Assembly: GCF_011050365.1 (NCBI RefSeq)
Contig: NZ_DRFV01000011.1
Span: 101,785-165,784, forward strand
Length of the DNA stretch: 64,000 nucleotides
Reading direction: 5' to 3'
Source of the DNA: Pseudohongiella sp.
GTDB taxonomy: Bacteria; Pseudomonadota; Gammaproteobacteria; Pseudomonadales; Pseudohongiellaceae
Shown here: positions 8,741 through 16,808 of the stretch, one piece after another
How positions within the stretch are numbered: position 1 is the first letter of the stretch
How the letters are laid out: the number at the start of each line of letters is the position of its first letter
Notes under the pieces: model-generated
What the model was told of the DNA's origin: nothing
Database searches by the model: none
What the model saw: only the letters and a program-made list of their open reading frames with translations
Position numbers and translations under genes: made by a program

Positions 8741-9319
8741 ATGAAACGACTGATTATAGGGATGTCCGGCGCCAGTGGTCTGATTTACGGCATCCGGATG
8801 CTGGAAGTGTTAAAGACCGCGCCCGGGATAGAAACCCACCTGGTGTTGACCGGAGCCGCGCGCCTGAATATCAGTCTGGAAACCGACTGGCAGGCTGACG
8901 CGGTCATGGCCATGGCTGACGAAGTGCATTCAGTCAAAGATCTGGCCGCCAGCATCGCCAGTGGTTCCTTTCGCACGGACGGCATGATCGTCGCGCCGTG
9001 CTCCATGAAGACCCTGTCTGCCATTGTGCATTCGTATGCGGACAACCTGCTGACCCGCGCGGCGGATGTGGTGCTCAAGGAGCGCCGCCGGCTGGTGTTG
9101 ATGCCGCGCGAAACCCCCCTGCATGTAGGGCACTGCGAATTGCTGCTCAAAGCCTGTCAGCTGGGCGCTATCGTCGCGCCGCCGATGCCGGCGCTGTATA
9201 CCAAGCCGCAGACTGTCGACGACATCATCAACCACAGTGTCGGGCGGGTACTGGACCTGTTTGATGTTGATTCAGGACTGGTGAAGCGGTGGCAGGGAGC
9301 TGCCGCAGGTGCGTCATAG
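8741..9319 (+). CDS. ubiX: Flavin prenyltransferase UbiX
   Basis: 192 residues. UbiX joins a dimethylallyl group to FMN to make the prenylated flavin cofactor used by UbiD decarboxylases in ubiquinone synthesis. The GMSGASGLIYG nucleotide loop, VAPCSMKTLSAI, and LVLMPRETPLHVGHCELLL with the conserved PRETPL block are all present, as is PPMPALYTKP near the C-terminus. The ATG at 8741 has AGGA six to nine bases upstream. The gene ends overlapping the convergent TIGR02444 gene by six bases. No ubiD is visible in the window. Confidence 0.95.
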   Translation: MKRLIIGMSGASGLIYGIRMLEVLKTAPGIETHLVLTGAARLNISLETDWQADAVMAMADEVHSVKDLAASIASGSFRTDGMIVAPCSMKTLSAIVHSYADNLLTRAADVVLKERRRLVLMPRETPLHVGHCELLLKACQLGAIVAPPMPALYTKPQTVDDIINHSVGRVLDLFDVDSGLVKRWQGAAAGAS

Positions 9320-9850
9320 TGCCAGCGAGGCCTGGCTCAGCAGCGACACGGTGGATTCGTCCAGTGCTGTACTGAGGTTGTGTTCACGGGCATACAGTGC
9401 CAGATTCCTGCGGATGGCCGTCGAGGCATCGTTATCGGTCGCCGCCGACTTGCCGGCGGGCGCTGCCGTCACCAGTCCGGCCAGCGCGCGCAGTTGCATG
9501 AATTCAGTGTCCAGCTCCAGTGCCTTGATGCGTTCGCGCAAGCTTTCCTGGTCCGCACCGGCAATGCCCGCGGTGTCGGCCGGGTGGGGTTTGAGCCAGC
9601 GCCGGGCCTGTCGTAATGGCCGTACCAGTTGCTCTCGCCAGTGGCGGGAAAATGCCGACGCCTGCGCAAACCCGGTCTCGCTCAGTACGCCGTGATAACA
9701 GCCATGCCAGCAACACATCAGCAGCAAAACCACATCGACATCGTATTCGTCCTGCAGGCGCAGACACAGCGCCGTGATACCGGGGCGGGCGTAAACATCG
9801 CGTGCGAAGTGCAGCAGATCAGGTTGTTGTTGAGGATCCGGGGCTGTCAT
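9314..9850 (-). CDS. TIGR02444 family (DUF2390) protein
   Basis: 178 residues, cytoplasmic and mostly helical. It resembles the proteobacterial TIGR02444/DUF2390 family through LHFARDVYARPGITALCLRLQ, the Cys/His-bearing segment LLLMCCWHGCYHG and the following RHWREQLVRPLRQARRWLK. No function has been established for this family to my knowledge. It is divergent from mpl across 73 bases and convergent with ubiX. Confidence 0.8.
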   Translation of the reverse strand: MTAPDPQQQPDLLHFARDVYARPGITALCLRLQDEYDVDVVLLLMCCWHGCYHGVLSETGFAQASAFSRHWREQLVRPLRQARRWLKPHPADTAGIAGADQESLRERIKALELDTEFMQLRALAGLVTAAPAGKSAATDNDASTAIRRNLALYAREHNLSTALDESTVSLLSQASLAL

Positions 9851-9923
9851 GGCTGTTTGTCACATTTTTGTGTTCGTTGTTCAGGGATTTGCTAAAGTAG
9901 CAGAATAGCTTACAGGAACTTAT

Positions 9924-11333
9924 ATGCACATTCACATCCTTGGTATCTGCGGAACCTTCATGGGCAGCCTGGCTGTGCTGGCGAAAGAATTGGGCCACAC
10001 GGTCAGTGGCTCCGATGCCAATGTTTACCCGCCCATGAGTACGCAACTGGAAGAGCAGGGCATCCGGCTTTGTGAGGGCTTTGATCCCGCACATCTGCAG
10101 CCGCATCCGGACCTGGTGGTGGTGGGCAATGCCATGTCACGGGGCAACCCGGCGGTGGAGTATGTCCTCAATCAGGGGCTGCCGTACTGCTCCGGGCCGG
10201 AATGGCTGTCGCGCTTTGTGCTCCAGGGCAAGTGGGTGCTTGCGGTGGCCGGCACTCACGGCAAGACTACCACCAGTGCCATGGTGGCGTGGATACTGGA
10301 ATATGCCGGCATGCAGCCGGGGTATCTTATTGGTGGCGTGTTGAAGAATTTTCCGGTGTCGGCGCGTTTGGGCGGCAGCGACTTTTTTGTTGTGGAGGCC
10401 GATGAGTACGACAGTGCGTTTTTTGATAAACGCTCGAAGTTTGTCCACTACCGGCCCCGAACGCTGATACTCAACAACCTGGAATACGACCATGCGGATA
10501 TTTTCCCCGATCTGGCAGCGATTCAGCGTCAGTTTCACCATTTGATCAGGATCGTACCGGGTGAAGGCCTGATTATACGGCCGCGATTTGATGAGGCGCT
10601 GGCGCAGGTGCTGGAGCAGGGCTGCTGGACGCCGACACAAAGTTTTGCCGTGCTGGATGCCGAACGCGATGAAGGCGGGCGCCCCGAGCCCAGTGGCTGG
10701 GGCGTGCGCCTGTTGCAGGCAGACGGCAGTGTGTGTGAAATCAGCAAAACCAGTCATTTGGGCAGCACTGTCAGTGCGCGGCTGCAATGGTCACTCAGCG
10801 GGCGTCATAACGTGTGCAACGCTGTAGCGGCAATCGCGGCAGCGCATCATGTTGGCGTTGACATAACGGTGGCCTGCGAGGCACTGGGCAAGTTTGCCAG
10901 CGTCAAACGGCGCATGGAGCTGCTCGGTGAAGTGCGGGGCATTCATGTCTATGATGACTTTGCGCATCATCCGACGGCCATTGAGACCACGCTGGACGGC
11001 ATTCGCCAGCGACTGAACGAGATTCCCGGCAGTCGCCTGATTGCTGTTATCGAGCCGCGCTCGGCCACCATGAAAATGGGGGTGCATCAAAGCTGTCTGG
11101 CGTCATCCTGCCGGGCCGCCGACCTGTGTCTGTGGATGTCGGGTGCCGGCAATGGCCTCGACATTGAAGGAATTATTGCCGAAAGCCCGGTGCCCGCCCT
11201 GAACTTCAACAGCGTCGACGACATTGTTGCCTACCTTAGTCGGCATTGCCGGGCGGGTGATCATATTGTGATCATGAGCAATGGTGGTTTCGGTGGTATT
11301 CACGGCAAACTGCTGTCAGCGCTGGCGGCCTGA
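9924..11333 (+). CDS. mpl: UDP-N-acetylmuramate:L-Ala-gamma-D-Glu-meso-DAP ligase Mpl
   Basis: 469 residues, a Mur-ligase homologue that attaches recycled murein tripeptide to UDP-MurNAc. It begins with HILGICGTFMGSLA, which binds the UDP-sugar, then has the ATP loop VAGTHGKTTTSAMVAW, the EADEYDSAFFDKRSKF block typical of Mpl/MurC, NNLEYDHADIF, and the C-terminal DDFAHHPTAI. Length matches the ~457-residue E. coli enzyme. A GGGGG-type ribosome site for the next gene overlaps its stop, so the two are probably co-transcribed. Confidence 0.95.
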   Translation: MHIHILGICGTFMGSLAVLAKELGHTVSGSDANVYPPMSTQLEEQGIRLCEGFDPAHLQPHPDLVVVGNAMSRGNPAVEYVLNQGLPYCSGPEWLSRFVLQGKWVLAVAGTHGKTTTSAMVAWILEYAGMQPGYLIGGVLKNFPVSARLGGSDFFVVEADEYDSAFFDKRSKFVHYRPRTLILNNLEYDHADIFPDLAAIQRQFHHLIRIVPGEGLIIRPRFDEALAQVLEQGCWTPTQSFAVLDAERDEGGRPEPSGWGVRLLQADGSVCEISKTSHLGSTVSARLQWSLSGRHNVCNAVAAIAAAHHVGVDITVACEALGKFASVKRRMELLGEVRGIHVYDDFAHHPTAIETTLDGIRQRLNEIPGSRLIAVIEPRSATMKMGVHQSCLASSCRAADLCLWMSGAGNGLDIEGIIAESPVPALNFNSVDDIVAYLSRHCRAGDHIVIMSNGGFGGIHGKLLSALAA

Positions 11334-11343
11334 AGGGGGACTG

Positions 11344-11970
11344 TTGACCACCATTCTCAAAGAGCCTGAGCTGATACCGCTGTTCCCGCTGCGTTCGGTG
11401 TTGTTCCCGGGCGGCCGCCTGCCGCTGCAGGTATTCGAGCAGCGATATATTGATCTGGTCAGTCATTGCATGAAGACCGACACCGGTTTCGGTATCTGTC
11501 TGATCAGTCAGGGCGCGGAAACGGTGCGGCCCGGCGCGCGTCAGCAGGTGGAACGTATCGGGATGTATGCCCGTATCGTGGACTGGGATCAATTGCCCAA
11601 TGGTTTGCTGGGGATCACTGTCGAAGGCCGGCACAAGTTCTCCGTGCAGGACTGCTGGGCGCGGGACGACAAATTGTTGATGGCAACCGCACAGTTTTCA
11701 CAGCAAGACTTTCTGGGGCAGCCCGCATTGCCGTTGACCGGGCAACACCAGGCGCTGGTGGATTTGTTGCGCGATCTGTCGGCACATCCATTAATCGAGA
11801 GTCTGAATCTGGAAATCGATTTTGACGACAGCCGGCAACTGGCCTGGCGGCTCAGCGAACTGTTACCGGTGCCGGTGCAGCAGAAGCAACAATTGCTGGC
11901 TCTTGATGATACCGATGAGCGACTGCAGGTGATCGAAAACCTGGTGGCATCGGTGATGCACCAGGGCTGA
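11344..11970 (+). CDS. LON substrate-binding domain protein
   Basis: About 208 residues containing only the N-terminal (LON/PUA-like) domain of Lon protease, seen in IPLFPLRSVLFPGGRLPLQVFEQRY and the later EGRHKF segment; no AAA or protease domain is present. Such stand-alone LON-domain proteins are common in gammaproteobacteria and have no settled role. I chose the TTG at 11344 because AAGGGGG lies about five bases upstream; longer versions would run back into mpl. It follows mpl by ten bases. Confidence 0.82.
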   Translation: MTTILKEPELIPLFPLRSVLFPGGRLPLQVFEQRYIDLVSHCMKTDTGFGICLISQGAETVRPGARQQVERIGMYARIVDWDQLPNGLLGITVEGRHKFSVQDCWARDDKLLMATAQFSQQDFLGQPALPLTGQHQALVDLLRDLSAHPLIESLNLEIDFDDSRQLAWRLSELLPVPVQQKQQLLALDDTDERLQVIENLVASVMHQG

Positions 11971-11988
11971 CTGCTGGTCAGAGGCTCG

Positions 11989-12474
11989 CTAGCGTGGCAG
12001 CAGCTCGGTGACCCGGCTGAAGTCCACCAGAATCATCAGTTCATCATCTTCATTGTAGACACCCTGGATGAAGCGGGCACCGGCTTCGTTTCCGGTCGCG
12101 GGTGGGATCTCAATTTCCTGTGCATTCAGGTCGACAATGGCCGATACTTTATCGACCACGATGCCCAGCGCGAAATCCTCGATTTCTACCACGATAATGC
12201 GGGACTGCTCGGATACGGCGTGATTCGGCAAGCCAAACACGCCCCGGCCATTGATCACCGTGACGACATTGCCGCGCAGGTTGATGATGCCCAGAATGAA
12301 CGCTGGCGCCCCGGGCACTGGCGTAACCTCGGTATATCGCAGCACTTCGTTCACCCGCGCGGCATTGATGGCGTAGGTTTCATTGCCCAGAGTAAAACTG
12401 ACATGTTTGATCAGATGCACGGAAACATCTTCCGCATCTGCGTGTTTGTGCTCTGCGACGAGTGCGTTTGTCAT
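11989..12474 (-). CDS. cheW: CheW-like chemotaxis coupling protein
   Basis: About 161 residues forming one CheW domain, the adaptor linking chemoreceptors to CheA. Diagnostic stretches are SFTLGNETYAINAARVNEVLRY, PVPGAPAFILGIINLRGNVVTVING and FALGIVVDKVSAIVDL. The ATG at 12474 has an AGGAAA-type site just upstream; a start eight codons earlier is possible. No cheA or cheY lies nearby; the only receptor in the window is at 61-63 kb, so it probably serves a remote system. Confidence 0.9.
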   Translation of the reverse strand: MTNALVAEHKHADAEDVSVHLIKHVSFTLGNETYAINAARVNEVLRYTEVTPVPGAPAFILGIINLRGNVVTVINGRGVFGLPNHAVSEQSRIIVVEIEDFALGIVVDKVSAIVDLNAQEIEIPPATGNEAGARFIQGVYNEDDELMILVDFSRVTELLPR

Positions 12475-12651
12475 AAGGTGATTTCCTGTCCTGCTCACAA
12501 CGGATCTTGCTGGTCTGTATGCTCTAGCGGCAGCTTTGGCAAAAAATTGAGCGTTGTCGCATTTGGTCGGTACTGGCCAATGTATCGGGCTTGCCGCATA
12601 ATAATGGCAAATTGTTAACAGTCATCGAAAGCAGTAGCGGGAGGTTGTGAA

Positions 12652-12834
12652 ATGTCGGAAGTGTGGACAAGCCCGGGCACCTGGACTCACGAGCAGTGGC
12701 TGGTGGTGAGCATTCTTGGATTCATTGTGCTCGCCGTTGTCGTTGTTGTCTATCGACTGGCCAAAATTCTTCGTAGCGTCAATACCAAGCGCGAGCTACC
12801 CAACCTGCGCCCGGGGCGCCGTCCGCGCCGCTGA
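12652..12834 (+). CDS. Small single-helix membrane protein
   Basis: 60 residues: a short hydrophilic start (with EQWL), one transmembrane helix of about twenty residues (GFIVLAVVVVVYRLAK) and a basic tail ending PGRRPRR, which predicts a cytoplasmic C-terminus. GGGAGG lies about eight bases before the ATG, a strong ribosome site that supports a real gene. I do not recognise a family. Confidence 0.6.
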   Translation: MSEVWTSPGTWTHEQWLVVSILGFIVLAVVVVVYRLAKILRSVNTKRELPNLRPGRRPRR

Positions 12835-12860
12835 CGTTGTCCCTGTCTGCTGCGGCCCGA

Positions 12861-13040
12861 TTACAGAAGTATCATATCCAGTATTGCCGCAGCGCCTGCC
12901 AGGCAAACCACAACGACGCCCAGCCAGCCAAGCAATGCCAGAATACGGAAAGGTTTTTCGTTTTCCGGGTACAGCCCGGATTTTTCGTATTCGCGCTCTT
13001 TTGCGTCTGGTGTCGGTTTCGATTGCTTGATATCGCTCAT
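12861..13040 (-). CDS. Small single-helix membrane protein
   Basis: 59 residues: a charged N-terminal half (KPTPDAKEREYEKSGLYPEN) followed by one C-terminal transmembrane helix (ILALLGWLGVVVVCLAGAAAI). CAGGAG sits about six bases upstream of the ATG at 13040, favouring this start over a much longer open frame that runs antisense through the protease gene. It faces the other small membrane gene, tail to tail, 26 bases away. Family not recognised. Confidence 0.6.
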   Translation of the reverse strand: MSDIKQSKPTPDAKEREYEKSGLYPENEKPFRILALLGWLGVVVVCLAGAAAILDMILL

Positions 13041-13127
13041 GACAAACTCCTGCCCGGTGCATTGGGCCCAGAAATGCTGGACCCAGAGGGTTTGGTTCAA
13101 GGTACGTAGAATGAAAAAGCTCCGCGA

Positions 13128-13988
13128 ATGAAACAGCTCAGCCTCACCAGACCGTCCGCGCTCTGGCTCGCACTGATATATTTTGTGCTGGTGCCTGCTG
13201 ACGCTATCGTTATCCGTCATGATACCGGATATACCCGTCATATCGCCAGTGAAGCAGACTATCCGGGTGTGTTTCCGCTGGCGCAACAAGGTCGTCGGAA
13301 AGTCTGCGTGGCGACACTGGTGGCGCCTCAGTGGGCCCTGACCGCAGCGCATTGCGTAGCCGAAACACCCATACGGGAAACGCTGGCAGACGGCAGGAAC
13401 TATGCTGTCGAGATCAACCGTCAAGCCCATGCCATTGACGCGCTGCATCTGCACCCGGGCTGGCCCGGCGACACCCCGGCACGTCTGCAGCCGCAACAGA
13501 TTGATCTGGCGCTGCTGCATCTGGCAACCCCGGCCAGCGCGGCAGCGGCGCTGGCGCCCTATCGCGGCGATAGCGAAATGGCGCAGGCCATGATCTTTCT
13601 TGGCTGGGGTTATACCGGAATAGGTACAACCGGGCCCTCGGTCGACGATGGCCGGCTGCGCTTTGCGCACAACACGGTCATGCGTGCCGACGAACGTCTG
13701 CGCTTTGAGTTCGACGATCCGCGCCACAGGGACAGTCAGGCGTTGGAGTTTGAAGGTATACCCGGGCTCGGTGACAGTGGCGGCCCGGCCTTGATCCGGG
13801 AAGACGGTGCTTTGTGGCTGGCGGGCATCGCTGTCGGTGAATTGTCGCAAGGGGCGGGCAATGCTGGCGGCAGTCGTTATGGTGCCGTTGTTGTGTATGA
13901 GCGTGTCAGCCGCCACCTGGACTGGATCGACTCCGTTATCAGTGCTCGCCAGCCGGACCCTGCCCGACCTGACTTGGCAGTGAATTGA
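13128..13988 (+). CDS. Secreted trypsin-like serine protease (S1 family)
   Basis: 286 residues with a signal peptide ending around VPADA. The S1 catalytic triad is visible: His in WALTAAHC, Asp in QIDLALLHL and Ser in GLGDSGGPALI. The protein continues to DWIDSVIS, the usual C-terminal helix, then a short Pro/Arg tail. It probably acts in the periplasm or outside the cell. The mature N-terminus (IVIRHDTGYT) differs from the IVGG of trypsin zymogens, so activation by the classical cleavage is uncertain. Confidence 0.9.
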   Translation: MKQLSLTRPSALWLALIYFVLVPADAIVIRHDTGYTRHIASEADYPGVFPLAQQGRRKVCVATLVAPQWALTAAHCVAETPIRETLADGRNYAVEINRQAHAIDALHLHPGWPGDTPARLQPQQIDLALLHLATPASAAAALAPYRGDSEMAQAMIFLGWGYTGIGTTGPSVDDGRLRFAHNTVMRADERLRFEFDDPRHRDSQALEFEGIPGLGDSGGPALIREDGALWLAGIAVGELSQGAGNAGGSRYGAVVVYERVSRHLDWIDSVISARQPDPARPDLAVN

Positions 13989-14087
13989 ACAAATTGCGAT
14001 CCGGGAGCGTAAAGCATGGATGTATATTCGTGCAGTTTTGATACTATCGGGTAACTCAGTTAATCAGTTCAAATCAAAGGTGATTTC

Positions 14088-14567
14088 ATGTCAATTAAAG
14101 TCGGCGATACTATTCCAGCAGCTACGTTCAAGATTATGGGCAAGGAAGGGCCGGAGAACATCACCACCGATGATATCTTTGTCGGCAAGAAAGTTGCGCT
14201 GTTTGCGGTGCCGGGTGCGTTTACTCCGGGCTGTTCGGTCACGCATCTGCCCGGTTTTGTAGTGAATGCGGATAAAATCAAAGCCAAAGGTGTGGATACC
14301 ATTGCCTGCATGGCGGTCAATGATGCCTTTGTGATGTCTGCCTGGGGCAAGTCACAGAATGCAGAGGAACTGTTGATGCTGGCCGATGGTAACGCCGAAT
14401 TCGCCGATGCCCTGGGCCTGGCCATGGATGCCAGTGGCTTCGGCATGGGCAAGCGTAGCCAGCGTTTCGCGATGATTGTGGATGACGGCAAGGTGACGTA
14501 CCTGGGTGTTGAACCTGCCGGCGGCATTGACGTCAGCTCGGCTGACAATGTACTGGCGCAGCTTTAG
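14088..14567 (+). CDS. Peroxiredoxin, Prx5-type
   Basis: 159 residues. The peroxidatic motif PGAFTPGCS contains the active cysteine, and TTDDIFVGKKVALFAV and KRSQRFAMIVDDGKVTYLG are typical of the Prx5/hybrid class that uses glutaredoxin or thioredoxin to reduce hydroperoxides. No signal peptide, so cytoplasmic. AAAGGTG precedes the ATG. It is followed 29 bases later by a dienelactone hydrolase gene and then a GGDEF gene on the same strand, suggesting one transcript. Confidence 0.93.
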   Translation: MSIKVGDTIPAATFKIMGKEGPENITTDDIFVGKKVALFAVPGAFTPGCSVTHLPGFVVNADKIKAKGVDTIACMAVNDAFVMSAWGKSQNAEELLMLADGNAEFADALGLAMDASGFGMGKRSQRFAMIVDDGKVTYLGVEPAGGIDVSSADNVLAQL

Positions 14568-14596
14568 TCGCCCCGCAGAATCAGGAGAAAGGTCCG

Positions 14597-15343
14597 ATGT
14601 TGAAAACCGAATACCTTGAATACCGTGACGGTGACACTGTGCTGGAAGCCTACATCGCCTACGATGAGGATGCCACGGAGAAAAAACCATGTGTGCTGGT
14701 CGGTCACGATTGGACCGGTCGGCGCGATTATGCCTGCGCCGCCGCCGAACGGATGGCAGATCTGGGTTATGTCGGCTTTGCGGCGGACGTATACGGCAAA
14801 GGTGTATTTGGCAAGGAAGGTGATGCTGAGGGCAATACCGCTCTGATGATGCCTTTTGTTGAGGATCGCGCACTGTTGCGACGTCGCATGCAGGCAGCAC
14901 TGACAGCGGCGCGCGCGTTGTCGCAAGTGGATGACAGCAACGTTGGTGCCATTGGCTACTGTTTTGGTGGCATGGCTGTGTTGGAGCTCGCCAGGTCCGG
15001 GGCTGATGTCAAAGGTGTGGCCAGCGTCCATGGATTATTGGGACAGGGCAGTGAGCCCGGTCAGCAGATCCGGGCCAGCGTCCTGTGTCTGCATGGTCAC
15101 GATGACCCGATGGTGTCGCCGGAGCAGGTGCTGGCATTTGAAAGCGAAATGTCCGATGCGGGCGTTGACTGGCAAGTTCATGTCTACGGTGGCACCCAAC
15201 ATGCGTTTACCAATCCGGCAGCCAATAACCCCGACTTCGGTACGGTTTACAGCCAGACCGCCAACATCAGAGCGGAGCAGGCGCTGGCCAACTTTTTCCG
15301 TGAGTTGTTCGAAGATACGCCGCCATTGGATGTCGCGCCCTGA
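14597..15343 (+). CDS. Dienelactone hydrolase family protein
   Basis: 248 residues with an alpha/beta-hydrolase fold. The nucleophile elbow GYCFGG has the cysteine typical of dienelactone hydrolases; the acid and base are probably in HGHDDPMVSP and GTQHAFTNP. Such enzymes open lactone rings or hydrolyse small esters; the true substrate is unknown. AGGAGAAAGG precedes the ATG. Its stop overlaps the next start as TGATG, so the GGDEF protein is translationally coupled to it. Confidence 0.9.
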   Translation: MLKTEYLEYRDGDTVLEAYIAYDEDATEKKPCVLVGHDWTGRRDYACAAAERMADLGYVGFAADVYGKGVFGKEGDAEGNTALMMPFVEDRALLRRRMQAALTAARALSQVDDSNVGAIGYCFGGMAVLELARSGADVKGVASVHGLLGQGSEPGQQIRASVLCLHGHDDPMVSPEQVLAFESEMSDAGVDWQVHVYGGTQHAFTNPAANNPDFGTVYSQTANIRAEQALANFFRELFEDTPPLDVAP

Positions 15344-16014
15344 TGAGTACGCCGGCGCGTTGTTCCGATTGCCCTGGTGATTGTCAGTATCTCGACGAGA
15401 TTTGTGAGTTGCGGCAGAAAATCGGGGAGCTCAGCGAGCAGGTGCTCACTGATGCCCTGACCGGACTGTATAACTACCGGCATTTGTTGTGGGCGATGAA
15501 TCAGGAGATGGAACGGGTCCATCGCAGTGGTGGAACGTTTTCCGTGATCGTGCTGGATTTTGATAACTTCAAGGGAATCAATGATCAGTATGGACACGAA
15601 TTTGGTAATCAGGTTTTAAAGACAGCCGGCACCTTCTTTCAGCGCTCATTGCGCAAACTGGATGTGCCCTGTCGGTTTGGCGGCGAAGAGTTTGTATTGG
15701 TGTTGCCATCGACTGACTTGCGTGATGCAGTTCAGTTGGCAGAGCGTATCCGGGAAGGTGTCACCCGCATACAGCTGCGTGCGGGTGACCAATATGTGCC
15801 TTTATCGGTCAGCATGGGGGTTGATGTGTATCGCGCCAGCGATCGGATAACACCCGAAGTTTTCCTTGATCGCGCTGACCAGTATCTACTGCAAGCGAAG
15901 CAGGCAGGCAAGAATCGAGTGCATTATCCGCGCATGGCAGATCCGGTAGACGGCATGTCCTCGGACGAGCGCAGTGCCCTGATGGATGTTTTTGAAAGGG
16001 ATCAGGGCGCGTAG
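15343..16014 (+). CDS. Diguanylate cyclase with N-terminal cysteine cluster
   Basis: 223 residues, soluble. After a short N-terminal region with four cysteines (CSDCPGDCQYLDEIC) and a brief coiled-coil stretch comes a GGDEF domain with DALTGLYNYRHL, DFDNFKGINDQYGHEFGNQVL and the active loop FGGEEF. An inhibitory-site RxxD (RKLD) lies exactly five residues before GGEEF, so feedback by cyclic di-GMP is likely. The cysteines could bind a metal or sense redox state, which would suit the upstream peroxiredoxin; that is inference. Confidence 0.9.
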   Translation: MSTPARCSDCPGDCQYLDEICELRQKIGELSEQVLTDALTGLYNYRHLLWAMNQEMERVHRSGGTFSVIVLDFDNFKGINDQYGHEFGNQVLKTAGTFFQRSLRKLDVPCRFGGEEFVLVLPSTDLRDAVQLAERIREGVTRIQLRAGDQYVPLSVSMGVDVYRASDRITPEVFLDRADQYLLQAKQAGKNRVHYPRMADPVDGMSSDERSALMDVFERDQGA

Positions 16015-16037
16015 CCCGGTACTTGTTGCCACCGGCG

Positions 16038-16679
16038 TCAGGCGGGATCTTCCAGTTCGTGTATCTGTTTCGCCAGATGGTGCAGGATGGCTGCGGTGGC
16101 GCCCCAAATACGGTAACCGTCAAAGTGCGTTTCCATAAACCGGCGTTCCCGGTTCTGAAACTCCATGCTGGCTATCCGGTAGTTTTTCGGATTCAGCAGA
16201 AACGCTGTGGGCACGTAGAAAATTTCAGCCACCTCAATGGGACAGGCTTTCAGTTCCACTTCGGCATGGACCAGGCCGACAACGGGGGTCACATGAAATG
16301 CGGATGGCATGATCAGCGCTGGCAAGGTGCCGATGACCTGAACGGCGTGTGACGGCAGGCAGGTTTCTTCTTCGGCCTCTCTCAAAGCGGTGCCGATGAT
16401 ATCGACATCCTGTGGTTCGGCACTGCCGCCGGGTAAGCTTACCTGTCCGGCGTGGCTGCGCAGATGTTTTGTGCGCAAGGTCAGCATGATGCGGCTTTCG
16501 CCAGGGGCGCCGCCCTGTATGACAGGAATCAGCACGCCGGCCCGGCGCATGTCCCTGCCATCTATTTGTTGATCAGGTTGGTAAGCGTGTTCTGCGGGAT
16601 CGGGCGGCAGGATGAGACCCGCGGACGACGGTGACAGCCGGAAAAAGCTTTCCAGTCGCGCTATCAATCCGTCATTCAT
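16038..16679 (-). CDS. NUDIX CoA pyrophosphatase, NudL-like
   Basis: 213 residues. It has the coenzyme A pyrophosphatase signature MLTLRTKHLRSHAGQVSLPGG directly followed by a Nudix box reading ALREAEEET, so it probably cleaves CoA and derivatives into acyl-phosphopantetheine and 3',5'-ADP. A short helical N-terminus precedes the domain. It is convergent with the GGDEF gene. The upstream side contains a cluster of 16-base repeats. Confidence 0.9.
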   Translation of the reverse strand: MNDGLIARLESFFRLSPSSAGLILPPDPAEHAYQPDQQIDGRDMRRAGVLIPVIQGGAPGESRIMLTLRTKHLRSHAGQVSLPGGSAEPQDVDIIGTALREAEEETCLPSHAVQVIGTLPALIMPSAFHVTPVVGLVHAEVELKACPIEVAEIFYVPTAFLLNPKNYRIASMEFQNRERRFMETHFDGYRIWGATAAILHHLAKQIHELEDPA

Positions 16680-16738
16680 CGCGGTATCTCATACTGTCGG
16701 CCTGTCAAAACCCCGGGCGTTTGCTCAAGGTACTCCTT

Positions 16739-16800
16739 AAGGGTTCCTGTTGTTAAGGGTCCTTGCTGTTCAAGGTCCCTGTTGTTCAAGATCCCCTGGT
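16739..16800. repeat. Four imperfect 16-base tandem repeats
   Basis: Units begin at 16739, 16755, 16771 and 16787, each near (C/A)AAGGGTCCCTGTTGTT; the last is cut short. A related partial unit (CAAGGTACTCCTT) lies just before. The block sits between the NUDIX gene start and the TonB-receptor stop, both on the minus strand. No protein is encoded. Slippage origin is likely. Confidence 0.75.
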
Positions 16801-16808
16801 CAGGACCT

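Noticed and set aside
12861..13916. Long minus-strand frame antisense to the trypsin-like protease
   Set aside because: Only its last 59 codons have a proper start, ribosome site and protein-like pattern; the rest mirrors the protease gene.
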